From the NCBI GenBank assembly GCA_002171125.1, contig NHHK01000008.1, forward strand, positions 1-47,914: a DNA stretch of 47,914 nucleotides. Reading direction: 5' to 3'. This DNA comes from a bacterium TMED161 (lineage in GTDB: Bacteria > Fidelibacterota > Marinisomatia > SCGC-AAA003-L08 > D37C17). This document shows, piece by piece, positions 1-8,566 of the stretch (position 1 is the first letter of the stretch; each line of letters starts with the position of its first letter). Made by a program: the position numbers and the translations under genes. Below the pieces are notes generated by a model. The model made no database searches. It had not been told where the DNA came from and worked only from the letters and a program-made list of their open reading frames with translations.

Positions 1-502
1 CAAGAACTTTTCTATTAAAACATTTAAATCCACCTGTAAAATCTTTTATCTTAATCCCAAGTATAATTCTACAATAAAGGTTTGCTAAATAACTTAATAT
101 AAGCCTATTCATAGGCCAATTCACTACATTTACACCATTAATATATCTACTTCCAATTACTAAATCATAGTTAGAACTAGATTCAAGCATATTCGATAAA
201 TATCTTGGATTGTGAGAAAAGTCTGCATCGATTTGTATAATCTTATCGTAATCTCTAGAAAGAGCCCAATTAAAACCTTCGCAGTATGCTGACCCTAGGC
301 CCATTTTACCTGGGCGGGAAATAAGAAAGACAGATTTTTGATATAATGTATGGTTCTCAACAAATTCACCAGTTCCATCAGGGGATGAGTCATCAACAAC
401 TAAAATATGAACTTGAGGATGTCTTTCAAAGATTGAAACAAATAAATGTTCAATGTTTGCTAATTCATTATAAGTTGGTGTCACAATTAATATTTTATTC
501 AT
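1..502 (-). CDS. Polyprenol-phosphate mannosyltransferase-like GT2 glycosyltransferase (3' end cut by window)
   Basis: The frame is open from an ATG at 502 to the left edge, so the ORF track missed it because its stop lies outside. The visible 167 residues begin MNKILIVTPTYNELANIEHL and contain the GT-A features of family 2: a PTYNE start, a VVDDSSPDGT nucleotide-sugar loop, and IDADFSHNP as the DXD-type metal site. The following KDFTGGFKCF stretch resembles dolichol-phosphate mannose synthase (DPM1) and its bacterial homologues. The predicted role is transfer of a sugar from an NDP donor to a polyprenyl phosphate at the cytoplasmic face of the inner membrane. It lies 60 bp downstream of the RmlD-like gene, suggesting a shared surface-glycan function. 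Whether a C-terminal membrane domain follows cannot be seen. Confidence 0.88.
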   Translation of the reverse strand, partial: MNKILIVTPTYNELANIEHLFVSIFERHPQVHILVVDDSSPDGTGEFVENHTLYQKSVFLISRPGKMGLGSAYCEGFNWALSRDYDKIIQIDADFSHNPRYLSNMLESSSNYDLVIGSRYINGVNVVNWPMNRLILSYLANLYCRIILGIKIKDFTGGFKCFNRKVL

Positions 503-562
503 TTTTTTATCTTCTTAAACATTAAAAATTAATGAGTTACAATATAATAATCTATATTTGAT

Positions 563-1423
563 TTAGCTTATAATTTTAAGTATATAATCAAGAGATGGAT
601 GTTCTACATCAATAATTTTTTTAATTTTAGAAACATCCAATGCACTAAGCAAAGGCCTTTTTGCCTTTTGGTCTAGATCTGAAGTTTTTATCGGAATGAT
701 TCTATCTTGATCAAAATCATGTATTTCTGCAATTTTAATTGCAAAATCATATCTTGATATTATTTCTTCGCCTGCATAGTGAAAAAGGCCTGAGATATTA
801 CTTAAAATAGATTTATAGATTGCTTCTGACAATGACCATGACCATGTGGGATTACTTATTTGGTCTATTACAACAGAAATCTTATGATTATTCTTTAATG
901 AATCACGGACCCATACATAAAAATTGTTTCCTGTTTCTCCAAAAATAACAGAGGTCCTTAATATAAGATGGTCCCTATTTGAAGTTCTTAGGATGTTTTC
1001 TGATTCTAATTTATTTTTTCCATAATAACAAGTAGGGTCAGGTATGTCAGACTCTACATATATTTTTTTATTACCATTAAAAACATAATCTGTCGAAATG
1101 TGAATTATTTTGGTATTTTTTTTTGAACAAGATATTATATTTCTAATTCCATTAACATTAACTTCATAAGAATTGCTCTTATTCTGTTCACAAAAATCAA
1201 CATTTGTCAATGCCGCACAATTAATGATATAGTCCGGAGATAACTCTTTAAAAAAATATTTTAATTCAGACTTATCAGAAACATTTAAATTGTAGAAATT
1301 CTCTTGATTATTTAAAACATTAAAATATCTTGATAAATATTTATTTAATGTGCCTCCTAATTGCCCATTTATTCCTGTAATAAATATTCTTTTAGAGTTT
1401 TGCACCATTTTTTTTAAAGTCAT
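563..1423 (-). CDS. RmlD-like dTDP-4-dehydrorhamnose reductase family (extended SDR)
   Basis: This 286-aa protein has an N-terminal Rossmann motif FITGINGQLGG, the STDYVF segment carrying the catalytic Ser/Thr, and a YYGKNKLESE segment carrying the YxxxK catalytic pair, all typical of RmlD. RmlD uses NADPH to reduce dTDP-4-dehydrorhamnose to dTDP-rhamnose for surface polysaccharide. No other rml genes are present, so the exact sugar substrate is open, and MAT2B-type homologues look similar. The start at 1423 has a GAGAGAAG Shine-Dalgarno-like stretch but overlaps purE by 32 nt. An internal ATG at 1408 would shorten the overlap but has only an A-rich leader. Confidence 0.85.
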   Translation of the reverse strand: MTLKKMVQNSKRIFITGINGQLGGTLNKYLSRYFNVLNNQENFYNLNVSDKSELKYFFKELSPDYIINCAALTNVDFCEQNKSNSYEVNVNGIRNIISCSKKNTKIIHISTDYVFNGNKKIYVESDIPDPTCYYGKNKLESENILRTSNRDHLILRTSVIFGETGNNFYVWVRDSLKNNHKISVVIDQISNPTWSWSLSEAIYKSILSNISGLFHYAGEEIISRYDFAIKIAEIHDFDQDRIIPIKTSDLDQKAKRPLLSALDVSKIKKIIDVEHPSLDYILKIIS

Positions 1424-1850
1424 ACAACTTCTCTCTCATTTCTTCATCATGTAAAGCAAAAATTTCAGCACATAGTATAGCTGCATTTATTGCACCAGAT
1501 TTTCCTACTGACATTGTTGCAACTGGCACTCCTTTAGGCATTTGCATGGTTGCTAATACAGAATCTAATCCCGTTAAAATTCCTCCATCTAATGGTACGC
1601 CAATAACCGGAAGTATAGAATTTGCTTTTATTGCTCCTGCTAAATGTGCAGCCATTCCTGCAGCACCAACTAGTATTTTATATCCATTTGAAGGTGCGTT
1701 TGTACAAAAATCATGTACTTCAACGGGATTTCTATGAGCTGACATTGTTAAAATTTCACAATCAATACCAAAATGTTCATAGTACTTATCTGCCGCCTCC
1801 ATGGTTGACCTATCTGTATCACTTCCAATTAAAACTGCAACTTTATTCAT
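1392..1850 (-). CDS. purE: 5-(carboxyamino)imidazole ribonucleotide mutase PurE
   Basis: PurE converts N5-CAIR to CAIR in de novo purine synthesis. The protein shows the GSDTDRSTM start (family GSxSD), the SAHRNP loop with the catalytic histidine, the GMAAHLAG segment and the GLDSVLATMQMPKGVPVAT core. Its length of about 152 aa is normal for class I PurE. The ORF track starts at 1865, but the ATG at 1850 is preferred: AAGGGA lies 6 nt upstream, and this start gives an 8-nt ATGxxTAA overlap with the DUF4837-like gene. The partner purK is not in the window. The usual SDSDW tryptophan is replaced by arginine. Confidence 0.93.
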   Translation of the reverse strand: MNKVAVLIGSDTDRSTMEAADKYYEHFGIDCEILTMSAHRNPVEVHDFCTNAPSNGYKILVGAAGMAAHLAGAIKANSILPVIGVPLDGGILTGLDSVLATMQMPKGVPVATMSVGKSGAINAAILCAEIFALHDEEMREKLYDFKKNGAKL

Positions 1851-2862
1851 TTTCATTCCCTTCATTTTTATTTATTCTATAACTATTTTCAATTATATAT
1901 TCTAATTCTTTTAGATGATAAACTTTGTTTTTCCCAGGGAAATTTACAAAACCACTAGCAATTAAAACTTTATTTGTTTTAGGTATATCGAATAAATACG
2001 TTATAAATGGGCCGCCTGTAATATTTTCTGCATCTACTTTAGTTCCATAGACTCCATATATTTTTCTAGCTTCATCATTATTAATTTTAATATTATCAAA
2101 CTGGGCATTATAAGGCAAAGCATTTATATCTAAAATATTTTCAAATTTTTGATTTAGACGTTGATAAGTACTTTTATTTGTATTGTAATATTCTTGAATA
2201 TCTTCATAAAGAAAAATCCATCTATATGGATATGCTCTACCAAGCCAAATATATTTCTCATCTGTATTCTGTTTAATTAAATGATAATCTTCTTGAATTT
2301 CCATATTCAAGTCAAAATTTAGATTTATATTTTGAATCAAGGTGTCATTTAATATTCCTTTGAAATTCTGATTTTTTAATTTTAAAAATTCATTTTCTTT
2401 AATTTTCGAAAGAATCCATTCCTTATTAATATCTAATATAATTGGAAGATCTTCAATTTCTTTAGTCTTTATAACAAATAATAATTGATCTTTTGTATAA
2501 TAATCATTGATCAAGGTAATACTATTGTTAGAGTTGTCCGTTAATTTATTGGCTATTTTGGAAGTTATGCTTTCAGAGGAATCTTCTGTTGTAATCAGCA
2601 TTATAACTGAATTTTCATTATCATCTAAAAATAGATTAGTGTTTTTAATTTGAGTGGTATATTTATTCTGAGGACTCGGTGTAAAGTATTTAAAATCGAA
2701 TAGATGGCCATCTAAGATATTTTTAATAGGAATTTCATTTTCAAATGCAGTGTAAACATCTATATCTTTAAAATTTGTAAACGATTCAGTTTGATTGCAG
2801 CCCCAAAATGAAACTATAAAAAAAATTACTATTAAATTTTTATTTTTCTTTTTCGCAAACAT
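1843..2862 (-). CDS. DUF4837-like lipoprotein
   Basis: The 339-aa protein begins with a lysine-rich n-region, a hydrophobic core and a lipobox-like FWGC, with Cys22 as the likely lipidation site. The C-terminal part, with GGPFITYLF and a following hydrophobic strand pair, resembles DUF4837 (PF16125), a Bacteroidota/FCB envelope lipoprotein family of similar length and unknown role. It overlaps the methyltransferase gene upstream by 23 nt and purE downstream by 8 nt, so it is co-transcribed with them. Only two genes away is lgt, which would lipidate it. The family assignment is from memory of motifs; the function is unknown. Confidence 0.65.
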   Translation of the reverse strand: MFAKKKNKNLIVIFFIVSFWGCNQTESFTNFKDIDVYTAFENEIPIKNILDGHLFDFKYFTPSPQNKYTTQIKNTNLFLDDNENSVIMLITTEDSSESITSKIANKLTDNSNNSITLINDYYTKDQLLFVIKTKEIEDLPIILDINKEWILSKIKENEFLKLKNQNFKGILNDTLIQNINLNFDLNMEIQEDYHLIKQNTDEKYIWLGRAYPYRWIFLYEDIQEYYNTNKSTYQRLNQKFENILDINALPYNAQFDNIKINNDEARKIYGVYGTKVDAENITGGPFITYLFDIPKTNKVLIASGFVNFPGKNKVYHLKELEYIIENSYRINKNEGNENE

Positions 2863-3676
2863 ATAATAAAGAAGATGAAAATTCTGGACCTTTTATAAGT
2901 ACTTTAATTACAATAAAAAATGCTACAAATAAGGATTTAATTATTGAAATATTTGATATTTTCATACTGCTTAATATAGAAATATAAAATGTATCAAATA
3001 GCATTCTCTTTTTATCAATAATTTTATAGCCTTTAGAACGTAAAAGTTTATCCAATGATATATTATTAAAATGATACAAATGTCTAGGTAAATCATAAGC
3101 AGCCCAGTTTTCTTTATATATATTTCTTTCCAAGGAATCAAAATTTGGAACTGCAACAATTAACTTTCCTCTATTATCTAATTTTTTTTCTAGATTTTGA
3201 AATAGGATATCTAAATCATAAGCATGTTCTAGAACATGCCAAAGAGTGATTATGTTATATTTATTTTTTTTTAAATCTATATTTGATGACTTTTTATAAT
3301 ATGGATCGTAAAAAGATGAGGTTGCATTTTTTTTTGAATTGACATAATTAGAAAATCTACCATCACCACCACCATAGTCTAAATGAGTTATTTTTTCTTT
3401 TATTGATTTACGTAATAATATAAATTTATTATAAAAAGTTATCTTTTGAACAATTCTGTATAACAAAAACAACAACCCTTTTCCTTTTGAATGCGGAAGA
3501 TAGTCATCTGTACTATAATATTTATTTAATTCTTGTTCTGAAGGCCTAGGATGCACAAAACAAAAGCCACAATCGCATCGTGCAATTGTAAATGAACTAA
3601 TATTCAAGCTATCTTTTATTGTTACATAAGGTTTATAATTTAATGTTTTACATATATAGCAATTATATAGCTTCAT
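2840..3676 (-). CDS. Class I SAM-dependent methyltransferase with N-terminal zinc-ribbon-like motif
   Basis: The first 45 residues carry two cysteine pairs (CYIC and CDCGFC) followed by FVHPRPSEQEL, the arrangement seen in a large group of SAM methyltransferases acting on sugars or small molecules. The Methyltransf_23-like fold follows: a glycine-rich LDYGGGDGRF SAM loop, then LWHVLEH, then VPNFDSLERN and an RHLYHF segment near the end of the core. The last ~40 residues are hydrophobic and may touch the membrane. The 278-aa gene overlaps lgt upstream by 14 nt. The substrate is unknown; nearby glycosyltransferase and RmlD-like genes hint at surface-sugar or lipid methylation, but this is only context. 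Confidence 0.8.
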   Translation of the reverse strand: MKLYNCYICKTLNYKPYVTIKDSLNISSFTIARCDCGFCFVHPRPSEQELNKYYSTDDYLPHSKGKGLLFLLYRIVQKITFYNKFILLRKSIKEKITHLDYGGGDGRFSNYVNSKKNATSSFYDPYYKKSSNIDLKKNKYNIITLWHVLEHAYDLDILFQNLEKKLDNRGKLIVAVPNFDSLERNIYKENWAAYDLPRHLYHFNNISLDKLLRSKGYKIIDKKRMLFDTFYISILSSMKISNISIIKSLFVAFFIVIKVLIKGPEFSSSLLYVCEKEK

Positions 3677-4535
3677 TTTCTTTATTTTTTCTTAATAAAT
3701 AATGAAAAACCATACCCAATATCATCATTACAATTGATATATATTGAGCTCCAGATAAATCAAAATAATATCTAGGGTTGAGTCGAATAAACTCAACAGC
3801 AAATCGTGCCAGTCCTGCTAGGAATAGATAATTTGCAAAAATTTCTCCATGGATATGATTTTTAGTTAATAAGTTTTTAAGAAAGAGAAAAATTAAAAAG
3901 TACAAGATCATTTCGTATATTTGCGTTGGATGAACAGCAAGAACAGCTGTAGGGGAAGTACCCTCTGGTATCGGACATCCCATCTGCTGTATATTAAATG
4001 CTGTTGAAGGTGGTGCTCCATTTGGAAAGGCTATTCCCCAAGGTAAATCAGTTGGAATGCCATAATCATCTCCAACCAACAAACATCCTATCCGACCTAT
4101 ACCGTGGCCTAAGGCAATTAAGGGCGCTACTAAATCAGCTACTACAAACCAATTTAGAGATTTTTTATATATATAATGACTAACTAAAATTAGGCCACCA
4201 ATTAAACCTCCTAAAAATACTAAACCTGCACCAAATAACTGTATTCCATCTGATACAAGTTGAAAATTGAGAGTTAATAATCCATATAGAATTTTACCTA
4301 ATCCACTAATATTTTCATTTGCATATTTATAATTTTCAATCAAAAAATATAATTTTGCTCCTAGAATTCCTCCCAAGGCAGCTCTAAAAATTATATCATC
4401 TGCATATTCAGGATTATATCCATATTTTATAAAATCTTTACGTAGCAAGTAATTACATGATAAAAATGCAATTACAATCATTGTTCCGAATGATGTGATT
4501 GTTATTGGTCCAATTGAAAATAATTCAGGATACAT
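3663..4535 (-). CDS. lgt: Prolipoprotein diacylglyceryl transferase Lgt
   Basis: Lgt transfers diacylglycerol from phosphatidylglycerol to the lipobox cysteine of prolipoproteins in the inner membrane. The 290-aa sequence has about seven hydrophobic segments, the HGIGRIGCLLVGDDYG form of the Lgt signature, the HPTQIYE motif, and ARFAVEFIR near the C-terminus supplying the second essential arginine. The position matching the E. coli asparagine in GRIGNF is cysteine here, as in other GRIGC-type family members. It lies 3 nt downstream of lepA and overlaps the methyltransferase by 14 nt. Its substrates would include the DUF4837-like lipoprotein encoded two genes downstream. Confidence 0.93.
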   Translation of the reverse strand: MYPELFSIGPITITSFGTMIVIAFLSCNYLLRKDFIKYGYNPEYADDIIFRAALGGILGAKLYFLIENYKYANENISGLGKILYGLLTLNFQLVSDGIQLFGAGLVFLGGLIGGLILVSHYIYKKSLNWFVVADLVAPLIALGHGIGRIGCLLVGDDYGIPTDLPWGIAFPNGAPPSTAFNIQQMGCPIPEGTSPTAVLAVHPTQIYEMILYFLIFLFLKNLLTKNHIHGEIFANYLFLAGLARFAVEFIRLNPRYYFDLSGAQYISIVMMILGMVFHYLLRKNKENEAI

Positions 4536-4538
4536 ATA

Positions 4539-6329
4539 TTACTCCTCATCTAAATTAAGAATAGCTAAAAAAGCTTCTTGAGGCAAATCAACAACTCCTA
4601 TCTTTTTCATTCTCTTTTTACCTTCTTTTTGTTTTTCTAGAAGCTTTCTTTTTCTAGTTATATCTCCCCCGTAACACTTTGCAGTAACATTTTTTCTTAA
4701 TGCTCTAACAGTCTCACGTGATACAATTTTATTTCCTACAGCTGCTTGAATGGGTACTTCGAATTGGTGTCTCGGAATTAATTTCTTAAGTTTTTTGCAC
4801 AACTCTGAACCACTTTTGTAGGCTTTTTCTTTATGAATAATAATACTTAATGCGTCTACTACTTCACCTGCAATTTTAACATCAAGCTTACTTAATTTTC
4901 CAGGCTTATCATCAATTAGTTCATAATCGAGCGTTGCATAACCTTTAGATGAAGCTTTCAATTTTTCAAAAAACTCATAAATGATTTCACCTAATGGCAT
5001 ATTAAATATTAATTGAACCTTATCCTTAGAAAGATAATTAGTTGACTTATATTCACCTCTTTTACTGACACATATTTTCATAATTGGACCAATAAATTCT
5101 GATGGCGTAATTATTTCTGCTCTAATATAAGGTTCATAAATCTCTTTTATAGAACCAGTATCTGGCATTTCTGACGGATTTTCTAATTCAAAAAATGAAT
5201 CATCATTCATCATAATTTTATACCTTACATTTGGTGATGTAGTGATAAGGTTCATATCAAATTCTCTTTCTAATCGTTCTTGAACAATCTCCATATGAAG
5301 GGGACCTAAAAAACCACATCTAAATCCAAATCCAAGAGCGTGTGAAGTATTTGGAGTAAATTCTAATGAAGAATCATTTAGTTTAAGTTTCTCTAAACTA
5401 GTTCTTAAGTCTTGATAATCTTGGGAATCTACTGGGTATAATCCACTAAAGACCATGGGCTTAATATCTTTGTAGCCTGGAAGCGGAGTTTCTGCCTTAG
5501 ATTCTTTTATAGTTAGTGTGTCACCAACTTTTAATTGATCCACATTTTTAGTATTTATAATTGCATATCCCACATCACCAGCATCCAAAGATTTCCTTTG
5601 TACCCTGTTTAACTTTAAATCACCTACTTCAATTATTTCATGTGAAAAATTATTAGAAAAATATTCTGCATGATGACCTTTTGATATTGAACCATCAAAC
5701 ATTCTAAGATATGCTACAACTCCACGATACTGATCATAAAATGAATCAAAAATAAGACCTCTTGATACAGAGTCTTTAGTTGTCGGTGCTGGAATTTTAT
5801 CAACAACAGCTCTTAAAACTTCCTCTGTGCCTAAACCATCTTTAGCACTACAATGTATTATATCACTTTTATTACATCCTAATAAGTCAATAAGTTGACG
5901 TTCTGCGTCTTCAATATCAATATTGGGAATATCAATCTTATTTAGCACAGGTATTATAGTTAAATTGGCTTCAATTGCAAGAAAAGCATTACTGACAGTT
6001 TGAGCTTCAACTCCTTGTGCTGCATCTACAATGAGTATGGCTCCTTCACAAGCAGCCATACTTCTTGATACTTCATATGTAAAGTCTACGTGACCAGGTG
6101 TATCTATCAAATTTAGATTATAGAGATCTCCATTATTGTCATAATTAATTTTAATGGGGTGCGACTTTATTGTAATACCCCTTTCTCTTTCTAAATCCAT
6201 ATTATCAAGAAGTTGATTTTTCATATCATGTTTAGATAGAGTATCTGTAAACTCAATTATTCTATCTGCTAAGGTTGACTTACCATGATCGATATGAGCA
6301 ATAATGCAAAAATTTCTTATATTCTTCAC
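4539..6329 (-). CDS. lepA: Elongation factor 4 (LepA)
   Basis: LepA is a ribosome-bound translational GTPase linked to 30S maturation and elongation quality. The 596-aa length is typical. G motifs are clear: AHIDHGKSTL (G1), RGITI (G2), DTPGHVDF (G3) and NKID (G4). The C-terminal region has the LepA-specific KCYGGDITRKRKLLEKQKEGKKRM segment that contacts the ribosomal A site. The gene is 6 nt after the enoyl-CoA hydratase stop and 3 nt before lgt, so all three are probably on one transcript. Nothing looks altered. Confidence 0.98.
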   Translation of the reverse strand: MKNIRNFCIIAHIDHGKSTLADRIIEFTDTLSKHDMKNQLLDNMDLERERGITIKSHPIKINYDNNGDLYNLNLIDTPGHVDFTYEVSRSMAACEGAILIVDAAQGVEAQTVSNAFLAIEANLTIIPVLNKIDIPNIDIEDAERQLIDLLGCNKSDIIHCSAKDGLGTEEVLRAVVDKIPAPTTKDSVSRGLIFDSFYDQYRGVVAYLRMFDGSISKGHHAEYFSNNFSHEIIEVGDLKLNRVQRKSLDAGDVGYAIINTKNVDQLKVGDTLTIKESKAETPLPGYKDIKPMVFSGLYPVDSQDYQDLRTSLEKLKLNDSSLEFTPNTSHALGFGFRCGFLGPLHMEIVQERLEREFDMNLITTSPNVRYKIMMNDDSFFELENPSEMPDTGSIKEIYEPYIRAEIITPSEFIGPIMKICVSKRGEYKSTNYLSKDKVQLIFNMPLGEIIYEFFEKLKASSKGYATLDYELIDDKPGKLSKLDVKIAGEVVDALSIIIHKEKAYKSGSELCKKLKKLIPRHQFEVPIQAAVGNKIVSRETVRALRKNVTAKCYGGDITRKRKLLEKQKEGKKRMKKIGVVDLPQEAFLAILNLDEE

Positions 6330-6335
6330 TGTTCC

Positions 6336-7103
6336 CTAATCTTTAAATTTAGGTTTTCGTCTATCGAGAAAAGCTTGCATTCCTTCTTTTGAATCTTCTG
6401 TCTCAAATAACTGCGAAAACAAATTATTTTCTATACTAAAGGAATCATAATAATTTACATTCATACCAGATACTAATGATTGAATTGCATTTTTAATTGC
6501 AATGGAACTATTTTTAGATATTTTTTTACACAATTCTATAGATTCTTCAAGTGTATTATCGCAAATTTTATTAGCAAGGCCTAATTTTTCAGCATCTTCA
6601 GCTTTAATATAATTTGCCGATGTAATTATTTCTATGGCATTACCTAGTCCAACAATATTTCGAAGTCTTTGAGTGCCGCCAAATCCAGGGATTAAACCAA
6701 GACTAACTTCTGGTAAACCCAATATAGCATTTTTAGATATATATCTTATATGACATGCTAGAGCTAACTCTAAGCCACCTCCAAGAGCATATCCATTAAC
6801 TGCAGCAATTACAGGTTTAGGATAAGATTCAATTAAATTAAATAAATTTATTCCTTTGTTAGAATACTTTATCGCATCTATAGAAGAAAAGGAGCTCATT
6901 TCATTTATATCTGCTCCTGCTACAAAGGCTTTATTACCTTCTCCTGTTATAATTAGACATTTGATATTAAGCTTATCTCTATTTTCAATAATTATAGATT
7001 CAAGCTCTGTCAATACTCTTTCATTTAAGGCATTTAATTTATCCGGTCTATTTATTGTTATAACAAGTATATTTTCTTGTAAATCTGTTTTAATATTTTT
7101 CAT
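6336..7103 (-). CDS. Enoyl-CoA hydratase/isomerase family protein (crotonase)
   Basis: This ~255-aa soluble protein has the crotonase oxyanion-hole segments AFVAGADI and NGYALGGGLELA. Both catalytic glutamates of true hydratases are present, in GGGLELA and in GLPEVSLGLIPGFGGTQRL. It should hydrate short-chain trans-2-enoyl-CoA in fatty-acid or amino-acid breakdown, although no other beta-oxidation genes are nearby and crotonase substrates are hard to predict. The ORF track starts at a TTG at 7112, but that TTGGAG is the Shine-Dalgarno region for the ATG at 7103. That ATG overlaps the trkH stop as ATGA, indicating translational coupling. Confidence 0.92.
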   Translation of the reverse strand: MKNIKTDLQENILVITINRPDKLNALNERVLTELESIIIENRDKLNIKCLIITGEGNKAFVAGADINEMSSFSSIDAIKYSNKGINLFNLIESYPKPVIAAVNGYALGGGLELALACHIRYISKNAILGLPEVSLGLIPGFGGTQRLRNIVGLGNAIEIITSANYIKAEDAEKLGLANKICDNTLEESIELCKKISKNSSIAIKNAIQSLVSGMNVNYYDSFSIENNLFSQLFETEDSKEGMQAFLDRRKPKFKD

Positions 7104-8566
7104 GATCTCCAATATGTTCTGCTAAATAAAATAAGCACGGTAAATATTTCTAATCTTCCAAGTAACATGCAAAATGTTGATATATATTTCGTAGTATCAC
7201 TTAACGAGGCCCAATTACTACTTGGACCAATTACTCCTAATCCTGGACCAATATTACCAATAGATGATGCTGAAATAGCAATAGATGATATAAAATCAAC
7301 GCCATCAAATGAAACTGCAATTGCACAGATACTAAAAATTAATATGTAAAAAAGATAAAAACCTAGTGTACTTCTAACTATTTCATCACCAATTACATTA
7401 TCACCAATTTTAACGTGATGGAGACCTCTAGGATGGAGTATTCTAGTAACTTCTGCTCTTATGTATTTAATAACTAATATAGTTCTTATTAGTTTTATGC
7501 CTCCTGTTGTAGACCCGGCCATTCCTCCTAAGAAAAACATAAAAAATACAATTAATTGAGATAATGCAGGCCAAGTACTGTAATCATATAATGTATAGCC
7601 TGTAGTTGTCATAAAGGTCATTACGTTAAACATCGATGCGGTTAAATTCTTAAAAGTGTAACCATATAAAGATGATACATTAAGAAAAGTAATAACAAAT
7701 GAAATAATTATGAACCATAGATAGAATCTAAACTCAGTATCATTAAAATAATCAAAAGATTTTTTTGAAATTAATAAAAAATGCAGGGAAAAATTTGTTG
7801 CACCAAGAAACATAAAAACTATAATTGTCCATGTTACTATATGACTCTGAAATCCTAAAATACTATTATTAAATGTTGAAAAACCCCCAGTTGCAATTGT
7901 AGTCATTGAATGACAAAGTGAATTAAATAATGTTAAGGTATCAATATTAAAGATAATTCCTTCTAAATATAGTATTCCGGTCTGCAATAAAATTAATCCC
8001 AAATAAATATACCATAGATATTTTGCGGTATCTTTAATTTTTGGGGTTAATTTATCTGTTGTTGGGCCCGCCACTTCAGCTCTAAATAATTGAACCCCAC
8101 CCATGCCTAGTATTGGAAGAATTGCTATAGTAAATAATATTATCCCCATACCACCTATAAATTGAGTGAAACATCTCCAAAATAACAACCCATGAGGAAG
8201 CGCTTCTATATTAGATAATACCGATGCGCCGGTAGTTGTTATTCCTGACATTGATTCGAAGAAAGCATCAGTGAAAGAATTAAAATATATAGATTGATAA
8301 TAAGGTATAGAAGAAAAGAGAGCCATAAATAGCCAAGATATTGTGACAACATAGAATCCATCTCTTAAATTTATTTCACTTTTTATCGGTCCTCTGGATA
8401 AGAATATTAAAATACAGGCTGTCAAAGATGTAATTAAGCCAGATTTAATAAATATTAGAAAATCACTTTCATTATAAAAAAGGGGCCATAGCGAAGTAGC
8501 AAACATTGATAATCCCAAAGAAAGAAGTATATATCCGACAAATTTAATAATAGGTTTTTTTATCAT
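7100..8566 (-). CDS. trkH: TrkH family potassium uptake channel subunit
   Basis: The 488-aa polytopic membrane protein shows repeated M1-P-M2 units with TrkH-type selectivity-filter segments: ITTTGASV, IATGGFST, TTTGYTLYD and SSIGNIGPGLG. These four glycine-containing loops line the potassium pore. It has about ten membrane segments and is a normal length. TrkH works with the cytoplasmic TrkA gating ring, encoded immediately upstream with a 4-nt ATGA overlap. It imports potassium for osmotic balance in a presumably marine cell. The downstream crotonase gene overlaps by 4 nt. Confidence 0.96.
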   Translation of the reverse strand: MIKKPIIKFVGYILLSLGLSMFATSLWPLFYNESDFLIFIKSGLITSLTACILIFLSRGPIKSEINLRDGFYVVTISWLFMALFSSIPYYQSIYFNSFTDAFFESMSGITTTGASVLSNIEALPHGLLFWRCFTQFIGGMGIILFTIAILPILGMGGVQLFRAEVAGPTTDKLTPKIKDTAKYLWYIYLGLILLQTGILYLEGIIFNIDTLTLFNSLCHSMTTIATGGFSTFNNSILGFQSHIVTWTIIVFMFLGATNFSLHFLLISKKSFDYFNDTEFRFYLWFIIISFVITFLNVSSLYGYTFKNLTASMFNVMTFMTTTGYTLYDYSTWPALSQLIVFFMFFLGGMAGSTTGGIKLIRTILVIKYIRAEVTRILHPRGLHHVKIGDNVIGDEIVRSTLGFYLFYILIFSICAIAVSFDGVDFISSIAISASSIGNIGPGLGVIGPSSNWASLSDTTKYISTFCMLLGRLEIFTVLILFSRTYWRS

